A DNA stretch of 64,000 bases from positions 33,840,160 to 33,904,159 of the forward strand of contig CM051457.1 in NCBI GenBank assembly GCA_028274465.1, written 5' to 3'. The notes under the pieces were generated by a model. The model searched no databases and was not told the DNA's origin. It was given only the letters and a program-made list of their open reading frames with translations. A program made the position numbers and the translations under genes. This document shows positions 38,481 to 52,167 of this stretch, piece by piece. This DNA comes from Plantago ovata (lineage: Eukaryota; Streptophyta; Magnoliopsida; Lamiales; Plantaginaceae). How positions within the stretch are numbered: position 1 is the stretch's first letter; each line of letters opens with the position of its first letter.

Positions 38481-40742
38481 TGTTAAAACTTAAAAAAGTT
38501 AAAAACTCTCTGCTAGTTCGTTGACGGATTGGGTTTGTATTTATACTGTGGAGGAGAAAGACGCGGGCAAGTGAAAGAATTGGCTAACTTTCAACTTTGC
38601 AGATTTGCCCCTGTATTTTGGTTAAATAAGTGTAGGGGGGTTTGAATTTCAGCTTTGACTAATCAATTAAATAGGAGTATAGTACTTGGTTAGTTTCTTG
38701 GAGATTTCATAATGGATCTGGTCTAGTTGTGGAATGAGAATATTATTTTGGTTATCAACTGGAGGAGAATGAGGACACGCGAATGGTTATTAAACCCCAT
38801 ATTTTTTCAATTTGGTTTTAGTCTAAATTTATGTTCAAGTAAAAAAAGAAATAAATAAATAAATGAAATCTAAGTACTAATGCAATTTTAGGTGGTTCTA
38901 CTTCTACCTTACGGTTTAGATTGAATGAAATTAGAAAGATTAAGCCGACATGTACATCCTAGGGGGTGAAATTTTTAAACGTAAAATATAGTTTACACCG
39001 TATAAGTTAGAAATATAAAATGTCAAACTCAAACCATACATTCAAGTGAGCATAGATCTTTACTTCCTGTATCCAAAAACCATCCTAATTCGAACTTCGT
39101 CGTGATTCGAGATCGCTTGTTAGCAAGAATGAGTTCATTATATAAACTGAGCAAGCAACCATGTATATCGTAAATCTATATGCAGACGCTCAAGTGACCT
39201 TGTGAATGGTGCTTCGTCCTTGTTCCAACATTCCAATCGTTGACAGTTATGAAGTCATGAACAATCTCACGGGGAAGTTTCATTGGTCTCTTAAAGCAAA
39301 ACCACTTATGAATTTACAAAATAAGTTCAAATATCTTCAATGTTTGCCATGTAAAGATGTTTACTCATGTCCTCTAACATGAATTTTTCTAAAAAATGTA
39401 ATCTTCGAATTAAAACAAAGTAATTTTTTTCAGCACATCGATTGAGATAACTAGTGGAGCTAACCCTTTTTTGTTTAATTAGTCCCCTAATTATCCAATA
39501 GAGACTTGGTCATGACTCATGCGGACCTCACAAACTCTACATGCATGCGCCTAAGTTAGAGGTGTGTGTTTCTAGCCACACCGTTTTTTTTTTCTTTCTT
39601 TCCAAGTTGTAATTATATTTTAACATTTTTTTTACAAATAGAAGCACTAAAAATTTACTTCATTTTGGTACATTGTTTTGCTTGTTTAAAACAATCTTTG
39701 CTCTTATTTCACATTTTTATATATCCAATTGGAGCATATAAGAAAAATTAGCCGCAACTTAATTTCAAACATATAGATCTCCCTCTACCTGCATGTCTAG
39801 TGTGATGTTATTCAAGTCAAGTATCGTGGATTTCAGCTCGAGCTTGAATAATTTACGAGCCAAGCCTAGTAAAACGAATAAAATTTTAGACTCGAACTCG
39901 AATCATATTTTCACACTCAAGCTCAACTCGTTAATCTCAAACGAGTTCGAGCCTAACTCATGATAGTAAAATGATAGTAAATGAAAATCATAAAATAATA
40001 ACCTAGTAATGCGAGTTTTATCAAGTTTCGAAAGATATGAATATGTGATATATTACGAGCCAACTGAGTATCACGAGCCGAGTTCAGCTCAGATCATTAC
40101 TCAGACGAGCTTAAAAAGAGAAACTCGAACCTTATCCAATCGAGTTGAGTACTTGTTAAGGTTGGATTCGGACACTATGGAGGTCTAGTTTAATCCTCTC
40201 TCTTAATATGGTTGTTTTTCATGATGTTATTAATATGGTTGTTTTTCATGATGTTAATAAGCAAAGTATATTGTCAACATTAGTATAATCCTATTTAAAC
40301 ATCCGTTCAAAGTTCAAACAGCAGAAATTATCCAGTAGACTAGAAGTATTATTATAAGCATTAGTCTTAACTTCAATATAATGGAGACTATAGAGATGCG
40401 GTATCCCGTATCCCGTATCCCGCTATATCTTGCTGGTTAAGTTTTGCACAAGAGTTGACTATGCACGTTTTCTACTTTAATTAAATCAACGGTATCATCA
40501 CTTCACCACCAGGCGATTTTGGTTGATTTTTCTCGGAAATTACATGGTAATGGCAAAGGGTGATTACCAAATGGGTGGGGTGAATATTTTTCCAATTTAT
40601 TTGCCACTCAGTCAGCAGCTCTCCTCTCGCCCGTTGAATCAGAATTCTCAAACCAAACTGTCCTCGTCATCATCACATTGTAGAATCAAACTGCTGCTAT
40701 AAATTCTGCAGTAAACTTACAAATTTGCAATACGGCACAACA
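38481..40742. promoter_or_regulatory. Shared upstream region of divergent ABCA2 and ABCA7-type genes
   Basis: About 2.3 kb between two outward-facing start codons. It contains a degenerate ACGAGC/CTCGAAC-rich repeat (about 39830-40160), a 27-bp tandem duplication TAATATGGTTGTTTTTCATG... (about 40206-40258) and a triple TATCCCG repeat (about 40402-40422). I found no ORF. Confidence 0.6.
39830..40160. repeat. Degenerate CGAGCTCGA-type dispersed repeat
   Basis: Contains many imperfect copies of ACGAGCC, CTCGAACTCGAA and GAGTTCGAGCC in both orientations. Similar sequence is common in plant genomes near transposons. It may be a non-autonomous element; its ends are not defined. Confidence 0.45.
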
Positions 40743-43700
40743 ATGGCGGATACTAATGGGCCGGCGAGCTTCTGGACACAGGCTAATGCTCTTCTCCGTA
40801 AGAATTTGATTTTTCAGGTAACCTCCTGTAAATAGTTCCCAATTTCGACTTTCAATTTACACATTTTTCAGCTGATTTGTTTACAGTTTAGAATTTGCTG
40901 CTTCCTAATATGGATTTGTCATTTGTGTGCTATGAAATGATTGATGATTGATCATTTTATAATGTAATTTATAAAGAAAAAATGTTGTAATAGTTTGATT
41001 AATCATTGTAATGTGTAGCTCATAAACTAGCTGATAATGTAGCTTAAATTGAGAAGTGATAATTTTAACCTAACTTTAAAATAATTTCATAAAAGCTACC
41101 TGGAGCCTGGAGGAGATTATCTGTATCACATCAGTTTGACTGCTAGTTAGGCGTTCACTTAACATTTTATTAATATAATGGTCAAACAAGCTTTGATAAG
41201 TTAATGCTTAACAGTGTTTTAGAGTGTCACACAATTGGTCTTGATTGCTGCAGAAACGCAACATACGCACAAACGTTAGACTGGTGCTGTTCCCGTTGAT
41301 CCTCTGTTTGTTGCTTGTTCTGATCCAAGTTATAGTGAACAATGAACTGGATAGGCCCTCAAACAGGTGTGGCTGCACTTGTGTAGATACCGGTAATGGT
41401 CAATGTGAAACAAGGTGTGGCATTCAGTACTCAACTCTGGATCAAGTGTTCACCTGCCCCATTCCTGATCCCCCTCAGTGGCCTCCCTTGTTACAAATAC
41501 CCGCGCAGGAGTACCGTGCTGTCAGAAATGATTTTTTGTCATTTGGAGATTTGCCTGATGAATCTTGTAGACGGACAGGTTCCTGTCCTGTGACTGTGCT
41601 TATTACTGGAAATAACCAGACACTTGGACAAAGTAAGTAGTCATCTTCGTTATATTTATTTGCTGTAGTCATAGAGGCTACGCCCTGTGCTCCCCAGGGC
41701 GCGTTGTATGCAGCCTTACGGCCCTTACCGTTACATTTTGTGCGAAGAAGCGTTTTTGAGGCCTCTAACAGTTTATCAACAAATCTTTAGTGCAGAGTGA
41801 CATGTCATTGCTCTAATTAACAACTTATCAGGACTTAGGATATTAAGTGTGACTGATAGATTATGTGCTGCTTATTTGACTTCATAGGTGTTGCTGGAAA
41901 CTTCTTCTCAAGGCCATTAAGTGTGAACTTTTCTGATGTCCTGTACAGCATAGCCGATAATGTGTTGGTTAGTTTTGTTAACCGCAAGAACTATTTTGGT
42001 TGTGGTTTACAGTTCATGATGCATGAGCAGGTGTGAATTACTGAATATCACTCACTTTTGTGAATTTTTTGATTCCAGGGTTCTGAATCAGACACTGTGC
42101 TGGTTAATTTTCTGGATCCTGGTTTCTTTTCAAATCTTCCAGTCGATTATGTTCAGCCTAGTTGCACCCTGAATTCCAGTTTTTCTGTTCCCCTCCAATT
42201 AGGGTTTACGACAGTTGAACGAGGTAGCCTTTTCTACCCTTGGTTTTTTTTTTTTTAATCTGTAATTTATAGTTTTGTTTAGCTTAATGTAGTAACATAT
42301 GTATTTTCAGTTTGTTACTTTCTAAATGCGTCATGATTCCTTTTGGCTTACACCTCAATTTATGCTATTTAGATGTACGTTGTGTTCAAGGATTGAATTT
42401 GTGGCGTAATAGTTCATCAGAGATTAATGATGAGCTGTATAGAGGTTATCGTAGAGCAAACCCTGAAGGGCGGATTAGTGAAATTGTAGCAGGTATATCA
42501 TACATGACCAAGGACATGTTTATACTGAAATTTGTTTTTGCATTCAAAATTACTTAATTCATTGTTCACTTATTCACAGCCTATGATTTCTCGAATTCGA
42601 ACTCAAATCTGTTCAATGTAAGCATATGGTACAATTCTACCTATAAGAATGACACAGGGAATCAGCCTCTTGCTTTGACACGAGTGCCCCGTTCAGTAAA
42701 TTTGGTATGTATTCGTATCCTTTGTTTTATTTCACACTCTGTTTGCTTTAAGGTTCAAACCTTGGATTTAATGTACTAACCAACCCCTCAGGAAACAGTA
42801 AATATCTATATTATCTGTGATTCTGTATTATGTGCAGCTTTAGCATTCTCACTCCCTCAAATAATAAATGCAACAGTTGCTTTTGGCCACGGGTATCATG
42901 GGTGTTTAGAAACTCAATAAAAGTAATGGTAATAATATTGTAAGTGGGTATGTTGGGTATCATTTGTATATATAGTGAATAAGGATCTGATAAAGTAAGG
43001 TAATTGAGTTAATGGGTCCACATGAATAAAGAAGAATAACAAGTTTCCATGTCTGGATTGCTGCATTTGTAAGGGGACACCCATATTGGAAAATTGTTGC
43101 CTGTTTTTGGGACAGGTGGTGTATGATTTTGTAGTTTTGCAATATAGGAGTATGCAGTTACATAAAGATCTTAGCTGACTACTATTATATTTTGCGGGAC
43201 TGTTCCTTGTGTGTTCATTATAGCTCTAAGCTTAAGTAATTCCTTTCCAAATGAAATAGTTATCTGATTGGACACTAATCATCATACTGTTACATTATAA
43301 TCTGCTTCACTGCCAACATGTATGTGCTACATCAATTTTTTACTGTATACAAGACTAAATTAGTCATCCTAATCTTTGTGTATGTGTTTACAGGCATCAA
43401 ATGCCTTTCTCCAGCTATTGCTGGGCCCAGCTACAAGAATGCTTCTCGAGTTTGTGAAAGAAATGCCAAAGCCTGAAACACGACTGAGGCTGGATTTCTC
43501 TTCTCTCCTTGGGCCTCTATTTTTCACATGGGTTATTGTGCAGTTGTTCCCTGTAAGATTATCTAATGTTTCCGACATAGCTAGTGCTAGATTATTATCT
43601 CATAATATCTAATACAGTAATTGCTATTTCTTTATGATAGGTTATCTTGACAGCTTTGGTATATGAGAAGCAAAACAAACTAAGAATTATGATGAAAATG

Positions 43701-46700
43701 CATGGTCTTGGTGATGGACCATATTGGTTGATTTCTTACTGTTACTTTCTTGTAATATCTACGATCTACATGCTATGCTTTGTGATATTTGGTTCAATCA
43801 TAGGTAAAATTATACGATTTATGTCCATTATATTTTATTGTTAATTTGAATATGTACTCAATTGACATATACTTGCTTTCAGGCTTAAACTTCTTCAACC
43901 TTAATGACTACAGCATCCAGTTTGTGTTTTATTTCCTCTACATAAACTTGCAAGTCTCATTGGCTTTTCTAGTTGCTGATTTATTTTCCGACGTGAAGAC
44001 TGCTACAGGTTCAACTAGATTCAAGAATGACTTGATTAACACATGCTTTTATATTTGGGTTCTTGAATGACATATCTCAAATTCTGCTACCTGTAATTTT
44101 CAGTTGTGGGTTATTTGATGGTTTTCGGAAGCGGGCTGTTGGGTGGCTTTCTTTTCCAGCCCTTTCTCCAGGATGCCTCATTTCCAAGTAAGTTAAAGTT
44201 CTCTGCCTTAGATTTATCAGCACGATCATTTTTCTTAATTGATGATAATTGTTGCTGGCCCAATGCATGGTATCAATAATTATTAAAAATCTGCTATCAA
44301 ACTCCACAACAGTTGTAATTCAGCAACTAATCCCCTTACGTTTTGTTCACTCTGTCATTTTTTCAAGAATAGTCAAACTATAAGAGTATGTATAACGTAC
44401 TGATGCTTTTGTGAGGAAGTGACAACAATTCTCAGCAATGGGGGCATATTGCATACTTAATGAGCTGATAGGAACTAGGAAGTTAGTACTTATTAGTCAC
44501 AAAATTTCAATGGTGAGGATAAATCTAACCATTTAGAAGTGTAGTTGTTTGATGCTTTTTTCCTCTAAAAAAAGCTAACCATTTAGATGTATTTTGACCA
44601 GGAAAATATGCTTCTATGAACTTATCTGTATTGTGTTTAGTTTTTTATATGGGTGTTATATATCTTATATTATACCTGTTGAATCTAATAGATTAATTTT
44701 GTGGAGATGAGTATTCAACATATCATCACTGAGATAGAAGAACAGCACTCCATTACCATAATGAGGATGAAGAGAAATGACTTGATGCTTTGCTTTTCTA
44801 GAACTAAACGAAAGCCACATGCTTTCTTACAGTGCGATAGTGCTAATTGAATTCTAACCTATGTTTTTTCTACTATTCCCCACTTCTTTTTTCCATGTTT
44901 CTTATTCTAAACCATTTGATAAAAAACACTTTGTACATATTAATTTTAGTGCAACAGTAATAGCTCGAATTTTAAAGAATGGGATTGACAAATGATTTTT
45001 TGCTTTTATTTAAAAGTATAGAGAAAAACATACTCGCTACTAGATGTAGTTTTCAAGTGCCCATCTTAGACCTACTGAAAGACTATGAACTTAGCTCATA
45101 TCAGCAAAAGAAATTCATAAAAATAAACCAGTCTGGGCCCAAGAACTGGCATGTCAACATTTGGACTTCATGGTTAACAGTGACCGACAATGACTGAGGA
45201 GTGACTTGTATGGATGAATTCTTGTTATGCGTTTTGATTCATCTTGCTTACCCCGGTTATTGGAATACAATTAGGCTTAGTTGTTGAATAATTAAGATAA
45301 TTGGGGCCATTACTTCCGTGGTTCATGTGAAGCACTTTATATCATCAGCTCGAGCTTTGGGGATTAAGTTTGCACGAGTTCTATACATCTGCAAGTTGTT
45401 ATTTTAAGATATGAATAGGCCGGTAGTGATAGAATATTCTGAAGAAAGGTCAGCTTTGCCTTTGATTTATCTGTCAGTTTCTTTTTACTATTTATTCTGT
45501 ACGATATTATATAGTTTTGCACTCTCATGTTACCATCGTGGGATTCTGCAGGAGCTGGTATTATTGCTATGGAGTTATTTCCAGGATTTTCACTCTATCG
45601 TGGGCTGTATGAGTTTTCACAATATTCATTTCTTGGAACTTACATGGGAACGGATGGAATGAGATGGACAGATTTAAGTGATTCGAACAATGGAATGAGC
45701 GAGGCAATGATTATCATTTTAGTTGAATGGCTGGTTGTCCTTGTTGTTGCCTTCTATGTAGATCAAATTGTATCATCTGGACGAAGTCCTCTTTTCTTCT
45801 TGCGTAGTCGTGGAAAAAAGCTTTCTTCATCATTCCGAAAGCCTAGCTTGCGAAGACAAGGGTCTAAGGTTTTTGTTCAGATGGAGAAACCTGATGTTCT
45901 TCAAGAGGTAAGCTAATATAGCACCTGCAGAAGTTAACAACCATATATCAATTTGAGATGGAATTATTCTCATATAGCTAGTTTCAGAGTACATGATATG
46001 CAAAATTTACCAATCATGTGTTTCTCCCCTTCAATATCTGAAGTCTATGAACTAACCGACAGTAGTCGTTTTATACATGCCTTTCATTAGAGATACCCAT
46101 CATTTTCATCCAAAAAGCCACTGAAATTGCACACTTTTGAGAATCTACTGGGGGTTAGTCACAAAATTTCATACGTAGTGGGGAAAATTGCAGAAATGAC
46201 ACTGTTGGAAAGTTTGACGTAATTTTGCTTGTGTTGAAGAGGTCATAATTTTTCAAGTGGTACTCGTATTGGGAGTTTCACATAAATCTTTTAACTGTGA
46301 GTGGATAACAAGATAACAATTTTTGCACAAGCTACTCATATGTATATATAAATGGGCCAGTATATTCTTTGCACGCCATGCTTAAGAGTTAAGACAGTTT
46401 CTTTTTGTGCAAACATTTGACACAGTTTCCTGATTTTACAAATATTTCCAGATTATCAAAACATTTCCTAATTTCTAGTGTGACTTGTTTGAAATTGATT
46501 TATCATGACATTATGCTATCATTATACAATTTTAAAAGCCTACTGTACTTTCTGATGTCATTGTATATGTATTACTTAGAGGGAGAAGGTCGAACAATTG
46601 CTCCTTGAATCAAGTGGAAATCATTCCATCATCTGTGATAATCTCAAGAAAGTATATCCAGGCAGGGATGGCAACCCTGAGAAATGTGCAGTTAGAGAAC

Positions 46701-48289
46701 TCTCACTTGCTTTACCACAAGGAGAATGTTTTGGCATGCTTGGGCCGAATGGTGCAGGAAAAACTTCATTCATTAATATGGTCAGTTCTTGATATTTAGA
46801 TATGAAACTATGTCATTGTCCTCTCACATTTGTGTTGTATTTTCCACTAACAAACTATTTCCTTCTAACATCTTTGTTTTAACAGATGATAGGGCTCATT
46901 AAGCCAAGCTCTGGCACTGCTTTTGTTGAAGGACTTGATATACGGTCTGATATGGGTAGAATATACACGAGCATGGGTGTCTGTCCCCAGCATGAGTAAG
47001 TATGAAAGGGACACAATTTTTTTCCTAAAAGTGTCAGAATCTTTGTTCAATCAAACTTCCCTGTAATGTTTCTAGGTGGAGAAATAAGAATCCTTTAATG
47101 TTGATGAGATAACTTGTTTGCATCTATTGGCAGCTTACTCTGGGGAAGTCTTACTGCAAGAGAGCACCTTCTTTTCTATGGGAGGCTTAAGAATCTCAAA
47201 GGTGTTGCCTTAACAAGTGTAAGACCTATATTACAAGCTGGTTTGACCGTTGTTTTTTTTTTTAAATTTAATTAATTAATTTATCAAGAACATTAGAAGA
47301 ATTCAATCTTAATGTGCTTAATTTCATCTTAATCTCCGATACAATAGGCAGTTGAAGAATCTCTGAAGGGTGTGAATTTATTTCATGGGGGAGTGGCAGA
47401 TAAACAAGCAGGGAAATTTAGTGGAGGAATGAAGAGGAGGCTTAGTGTTGCCATTTCATTGATTGGAGATCCAAAAGTATGAGCTTTTTACTCCTTATTG
47501 TGATAGAAGTTCTCTCAATACTCAACTGTCCTAATTCCTACCCTTTGTATTCCTTCCTAAAAGGTTGTCTACATGGATGAGCCAAGTACTGGTCTTGATC
47601 CAGCTTCAAGAAACATGTTATGGAACGTAGTGACACGTGCAAAACAAAATAGGGCTATAATTCTCACCAGTAAACACCAATATCTACTTCCCCTCTATCT
47701 TCCATATTTTTAGGATTACGAAATTAAGAAAATATTTATGCTTCATTTTGTTTGTTCAGCACATTCAATGGAAGAAGCTGAGCATCTATGTGATCGTCTA
47801 GGAATTTTCGTGGATGGCAGTCTGCAGTGTGTTGGGAATCCTAAAGAGGTATGTAAAATGTTACTGTTCAAGGTTTGCCATCTTTTCAAATAATCCCTTT
47901 AAATCATTGTCGCGTATATCAGTACATGTACTCTTATTCACAGCATGTAAAAACTACAAATAACTAATGTATCTATTTTACAAATGCAGCTTAAGGCTAG
48001 ATATGGAGGGTCGTATGTATTTACTATGACAACATCCTCAAATCACGAGGAAGAAGTAGAACATTTGGTGAGAGGCCTCTCTCCGAATGCTAACAAAATA
48101 TACCAAATCTCTGGGACACAAAAGTTTGAGTTGCCGAAGCAGGATATCAGAATAGCGGATGTTTTTCAAGCAGTTGAGAATGCGAAGAGTAGATTCACAG
48201 TTCAGGCATGGGGTTTAGCAGATACCACATTAGAGGACGTCTTTATCAAGGTTGCGCGAGGCTCTCAAGCATCCAGTGTTCTCTCATGA
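40743..48289 (+). CDS. ABCA7: ABC transporter A family member 7-like (half-size)
   Basis: Eighteen exons close in frame to 943 residues: 40743-40817, 41254-41632, 41888-41967, 42079-42223, 42373-42492, 42580-42704, 43394-43552, 43641-43803, 43883-44008, 44104-44187, 45552-45907, 46580-46780, 46886-46995, 47134-47218, 47348-47476, 47564-47669, 47760-47848 and 47990-48289. The first membrane helix (LVLFPLILCLLLVLIQVIV) is followed by a Cys-rich loop (RCGCTCVDTGNGQCETRCG), as in the ABCA3-8 group of Arabidopsis. The membrane helices are encoded in exons 7-11. The NBD has Walker A GPNGAGKTS (Lys665), signature SGGMKRRLS (from 761) and Walker B VVYMDEP (Asp784, Glu785). It is divergent to ABCA2, an arrangement that recalls the Arabidopsis chromosome 3 cluster of ABCA2 with ABCA3-ABCA8. 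Assignment to member 7 rather than another of that group is approximate. Confidence 0.93.
41668..41765. repeat. SINE-like fragment in intron 2 of the ABCA7-type gene
   Basis: The stretch with AGGCTACGCCCTGTGCTCCC, then TGTATGCAGCCTTACGGCCC and GCGAAGAAGCG, is GC-rich against an AT-rich intron and resembles the body of plant Au-type SINEs. No clear A/B box or target duplication was seen. Confidence 0.35.
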
Positions 48290-48723
48290 CAACATCAGAA
48301 CTGTATCATGAATTATATACACATACGTAGCTTTGGCTGCAGGATCTTAGTAGAGATTCAATGGTAGGACTGTAAAGTATCTTGTTCTTTTTCTTCATAT
48401 TTTTTTTTCAAATACTTTCAAACATACTCTTGTATATTGTATTTTCACACACCCTGTAAAATCTTCATAAAAGGGCTTATTGAAATAGGTTACAAAGTTT
48501 TTTACTCCACCAGCTAGAAACATTACCTTGGCTCTGAACATTCCAAATGTTACTTCTACAAATGCCGTCCCAATTTATATACAAAATAAGCCACCGAGAG
48601 CAAAGACCCCAAATGTTTAAAACCGGAGTTACATTAGCACATATTGCCTAGAGTGGTTCTCTCTTCACATTCTACTGATTATACTACCATGACTTGCTTC
48701 CATTCTGGAAATCAAACTACAAT

Positions 48724-48825
48724 GTAGTTGTACATGATAATGCTCAAGTTGAGTACTATCTGTTTTGCAAAACAGTAGTTGTACATGATAATGCTCAAGT
48801 TGAGTACTATCTGTTTTGCAAACAA
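48724..48825. repeat. Tandem 51-bp duplication
   Basis: GTAGTTGTACATGATAATGC and the bases that follow occur at 48724 and again at 48775, nearly identical, between the convergent 3' ends of the ABCA7-type gene and the kinase gene. Confidence 0.85.
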
Positions 48826-48926
48826 TATGATCAGCTTACGCCAATCACCAGATAAAAGAGAAGAAGGATAAGAAGTTAAAAGTCTATTTTGCATTAATAA
48901 TTTGTACGAGTGCGTAACAGTTGCTT

Positions 48927-51449
48927 CTATTTCTTAAGTATTGGAAGATTATCAAGAATTTCCAAGATATAATTCATAGGAGGCCTATATTTGGGCTCAT
49001 GGTGCACACACCGTAATGCAATATTAGCAGCAATATAGGCAGCTTTCTTACAATACTGGCCTTCTAACTTGGTGTCCATGATCCTGAAGATCTTGCCTTT
49101 GTCTCGCAGATGCAACCTGACCCAGTTCACTAAGTTTTTCTCCTCTTCACACTTTGTTTCATCAATTGAACGACGCCCAGTAAGAAGCTCTAGTAGTACC
49201 ACTCCGAAGCTATAGACATCGCACTTCACTGTCAATTTACCTATACAATTACACAAAAAAGTAAATCATTACTCAGTCCAACAAACAAAATTTCATTTTC
49301 AAGATATATTAAACACGAGGAAATTACACGTAGAACACTTGTTAAGGTCAACATTATGCATAATAAGTAGTCACTTTGTTAGATCAGAATGCCACTTTTG
49401 TTTTAAAGAAAACTAAAATACAAATATATATGTTAGACCATTCTGTCCTCTTATATGTGCTACTTTAGCACCCTTACCATCAGATCACACCTTATGGCTA
49501 GTGACTTTATCATTTTATACTATATGCTACATTCCGGGCAGGATGAGATTACGATAAGTATAGAAGTGAATTATACCTGTGGTACAGTAATGTGGATCAC
49601 AATATCCTTCTGTACCCATAACCCTGGTGGTTACATGAGTTTGAAGGTCGGTTGGACCTGCCTTTGCCAATCCAAAGTCTGAAAGCTTTGCATTAAAATC
49701 CTGCATTTCTCAACGCACAGGACCAATTAAATCTAGATTCCACAAATATTGGCAATAAATAACTTTTAATCAAGTATAAGAAACTTAAAAAGATTATTTA
49801 TTTATTTATTATTATTATTTTATTATTATTATTATTTTTTAATTAACTCACAGAGTCTAGCAAAATGTTTGAAGTCTTGAAATCACGGTATATGACTGGA
49901 GTCTTGGACTCATGCAAAAAACATAGACCTCGGGCTGCACCAACTGCCACCTTTATTCTTGTCGCCCATGACAGTGACGTAATATGTTCTGATCCATGCA
50001 TTAAAGATTTTTAATTAATCATTATAGGTATACGTATGTTTGGTGAATATTGATAAGATGTATAGTGTATTATTCCGGTATCATTTCAAAATGTTATCAA
50101 CTTACTTTCGAATAAGTGATTCTCCAAGCTTCCCTCAGGCATAAATTCGTAGACCAGTATCCTGTCCTCACCTTCTATGCAATACCCAATGAGCTTCACT
50201 AAGTTTGGATGGTGAAGTTGACCAAGGTAATTTACTTCCGACTACAAAATCAAATTGTCAAACAGAGATCAACTCTGGAAATTACTACAAAGAAAATGGG
50301 CCAGATCGAGTGCCTTTTCTCAGTCACCTTTCCAGGCAGGAATTTATGTAACAGACTTATTTCATGTAAAATGAGGTGAAATTGAAAGAGTTGAAGACTT
50401 ACCAGCCACTCATTGTGACCCTGGAAGCCCCAGGGTATAAGCTTCTTGATAGCAACGGGCACGCCTGAACCTGGAGACGATGCAGTGAGCAATTCATCGT
50501 CCAACCATCCTTTGAAAACACAACCGAAGCCACCTTCTCCGAGTAAACTATCGTCCTCACAGAAGTTTCTGGTGGCTTTTCTTAGCTCTTCGTAAGGAAA
50601 AGACTTTAGATATGGACATGACAATATCTCGCTTTCTGTTCTTGGCAAGGGTAAGATGCAAGCTCTTGTCTCTGGAGAGGCTCTTGTTGCGTTAGGTTTA
50701 TTTGTTTCAACAGATTTAGGTGAAGCATCAGGCTGTGGTAATGGCAAAACATTGGCTTTTTGATGGCTTGACTTTGTTGATAGACTTGGGGTGGGCAAGG
50801 GGTGACTCCTGTAGTGCACTTGCACCCTCTGAACTGAAAAAGACACATGGTTCAGTTCACCAAGAAATATAAGAAATCGGGACGTGTAAGTAGGAGGTGC
50901 AGAGATCGAACTCACAGTCATGCGATTCGTTTCCAATGGAATGTAACACATATGATGTAATATTGAATTCTAAAAAAAAAACATTAAAAGAAAAATTGTT
51001 TGTATACCGCAACTCGCATTGACATATGCATGGTAATCTAGACATGTTCCACGCAAATCAACAGAAAATTATCAGCTCTTAATAGTTAATACGCGTCTTA
51101 TCAAATTTTGATAACCGTATCAGATCGTTTTTCCAAACAGGCGAAACACATTTTATTGCGAGGAAATCGATTATAAAACAAGGAGTATATAAAAAAAAGA
51201 AGAATTGAATGAATTATTTAGAATGATAAAAGAAGAGGAAAATGAATACTTACCTGCATGAGAAGGTGGATTGATCTCTGTTTTATTGTTCACAACAATT
51301 TTGGGATTGGAGAATTGCTCAATGGGTTGTGTTTTAGAGCCTTGGATTTCAATCTTTTCATATTCTGCATACTCATTTTGCATCTTCTTCTGGGCATGGT
51401 GATGATTATTTGTGTCTAATTTGACATTTTTATGAAAGCAATTGCCCAT
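48927..51449 (-). CDS. Receptor-like cytoplasmic kinase, class VII (PBL-like)
   Basis: Six exons close in frame to 445 residues: 51449-51254, 50833-50403, 50241-50106, 49988-49852, 49700-49577 and 49240-48927. There is no signal peptide or membrane helix. MGNC at the start fits N-myristoylation at Gly2 and palmitoylation at Cys4, so plasma-membrane attachment is likely. A Ser/Pro-rich linker (66-130) precedes the kinase: GEGGFG (164-169), VAIK Lys195, EVNYLGQL (alpha-C Glu), VIYRD (Asp290) with KTSN, and DFG (308-310). Class VII kinases relay signals from pattern-recognition and other receptors. Oddly, the APE-equivalent is DPH (335-337, in [11 protein letters not shown]), so the conserved Glu is replaced by His; other catalytic residues are intact. 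Activity is probable but should not be assumed. I cannot match it to one named PBL. Confidence 0.88.
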
Positions 51450-52090
51450 GCTAATAACACAAGATTAAAATTAAAAAGCCTAAATAAAATTGAAATGATC
51501 AGCAGGACTAATAATTCTTCAATCGTTCGGAAATGATGTTCTTCACAATCTCCATTTATTTGGAGAGAGGAAGACCAGAAGGAATATTTCTTATGAAAGA
51601 AGAAGAACATTTAAAAGCTAGATTGAAATTTAGAAACGAAAGATGATAGATTTTGCAGATTTCTTGAATACCACAAAATATGTTGCAATTATAAGTTTGA
51701 ATACATGGCATGTATGACTCTCATTTCTTTTTTTAGTAACATTTTGACTCCTCAACTAGTTTTAGCAAGTAGAAATTTGTAACACGCGATTTGAAAATCT
51801 GAGCATATATGGAAAAGATTTAATTAAGTCAACCACTTATTCACAAAATTGGTGCCCATAAACATTGACCAGACCACAAAAGAAGGTTAGCGTCTTAGCT
51901 AGAACAATTAGAACAATTATTAAAAACAGTTATGTATTCTTTTTAAAAATTTAAATTATTTATGTATTTATTTTTCGTCCGTTTTAATAAAGTATTTACA
52001 TTTCCAACTTTCCCATGAAAACCAAAGACGACTTTAGACCTATAGCTTTATAGCTTGCTGCAACATTACATAAAAGGCTATATTATTACC
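51450..52090. other. Intergenic upstream of the kinase gene
   Basis: AT-rich, containing the kinase leader and promoter on the minus strand. No gene seen. Confidence 0.55.
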
Positions 52091-52162
52091 AAGGTAGATA
52101 CTCCAAAAGCTTATGCCACACATTGTGCTTAATGAATACACAGGGTGCTTTTGTGAGTGGCA

Positions 52163-52167
52163 GGATT
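52163..52167 (+). repeat. Target-site duplication, left (GGATT)
   Basis: GGATT precedes the 5' LTR and is repeated at 57759-57763 directly after the 3' LTR. Confidence 0.85.
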
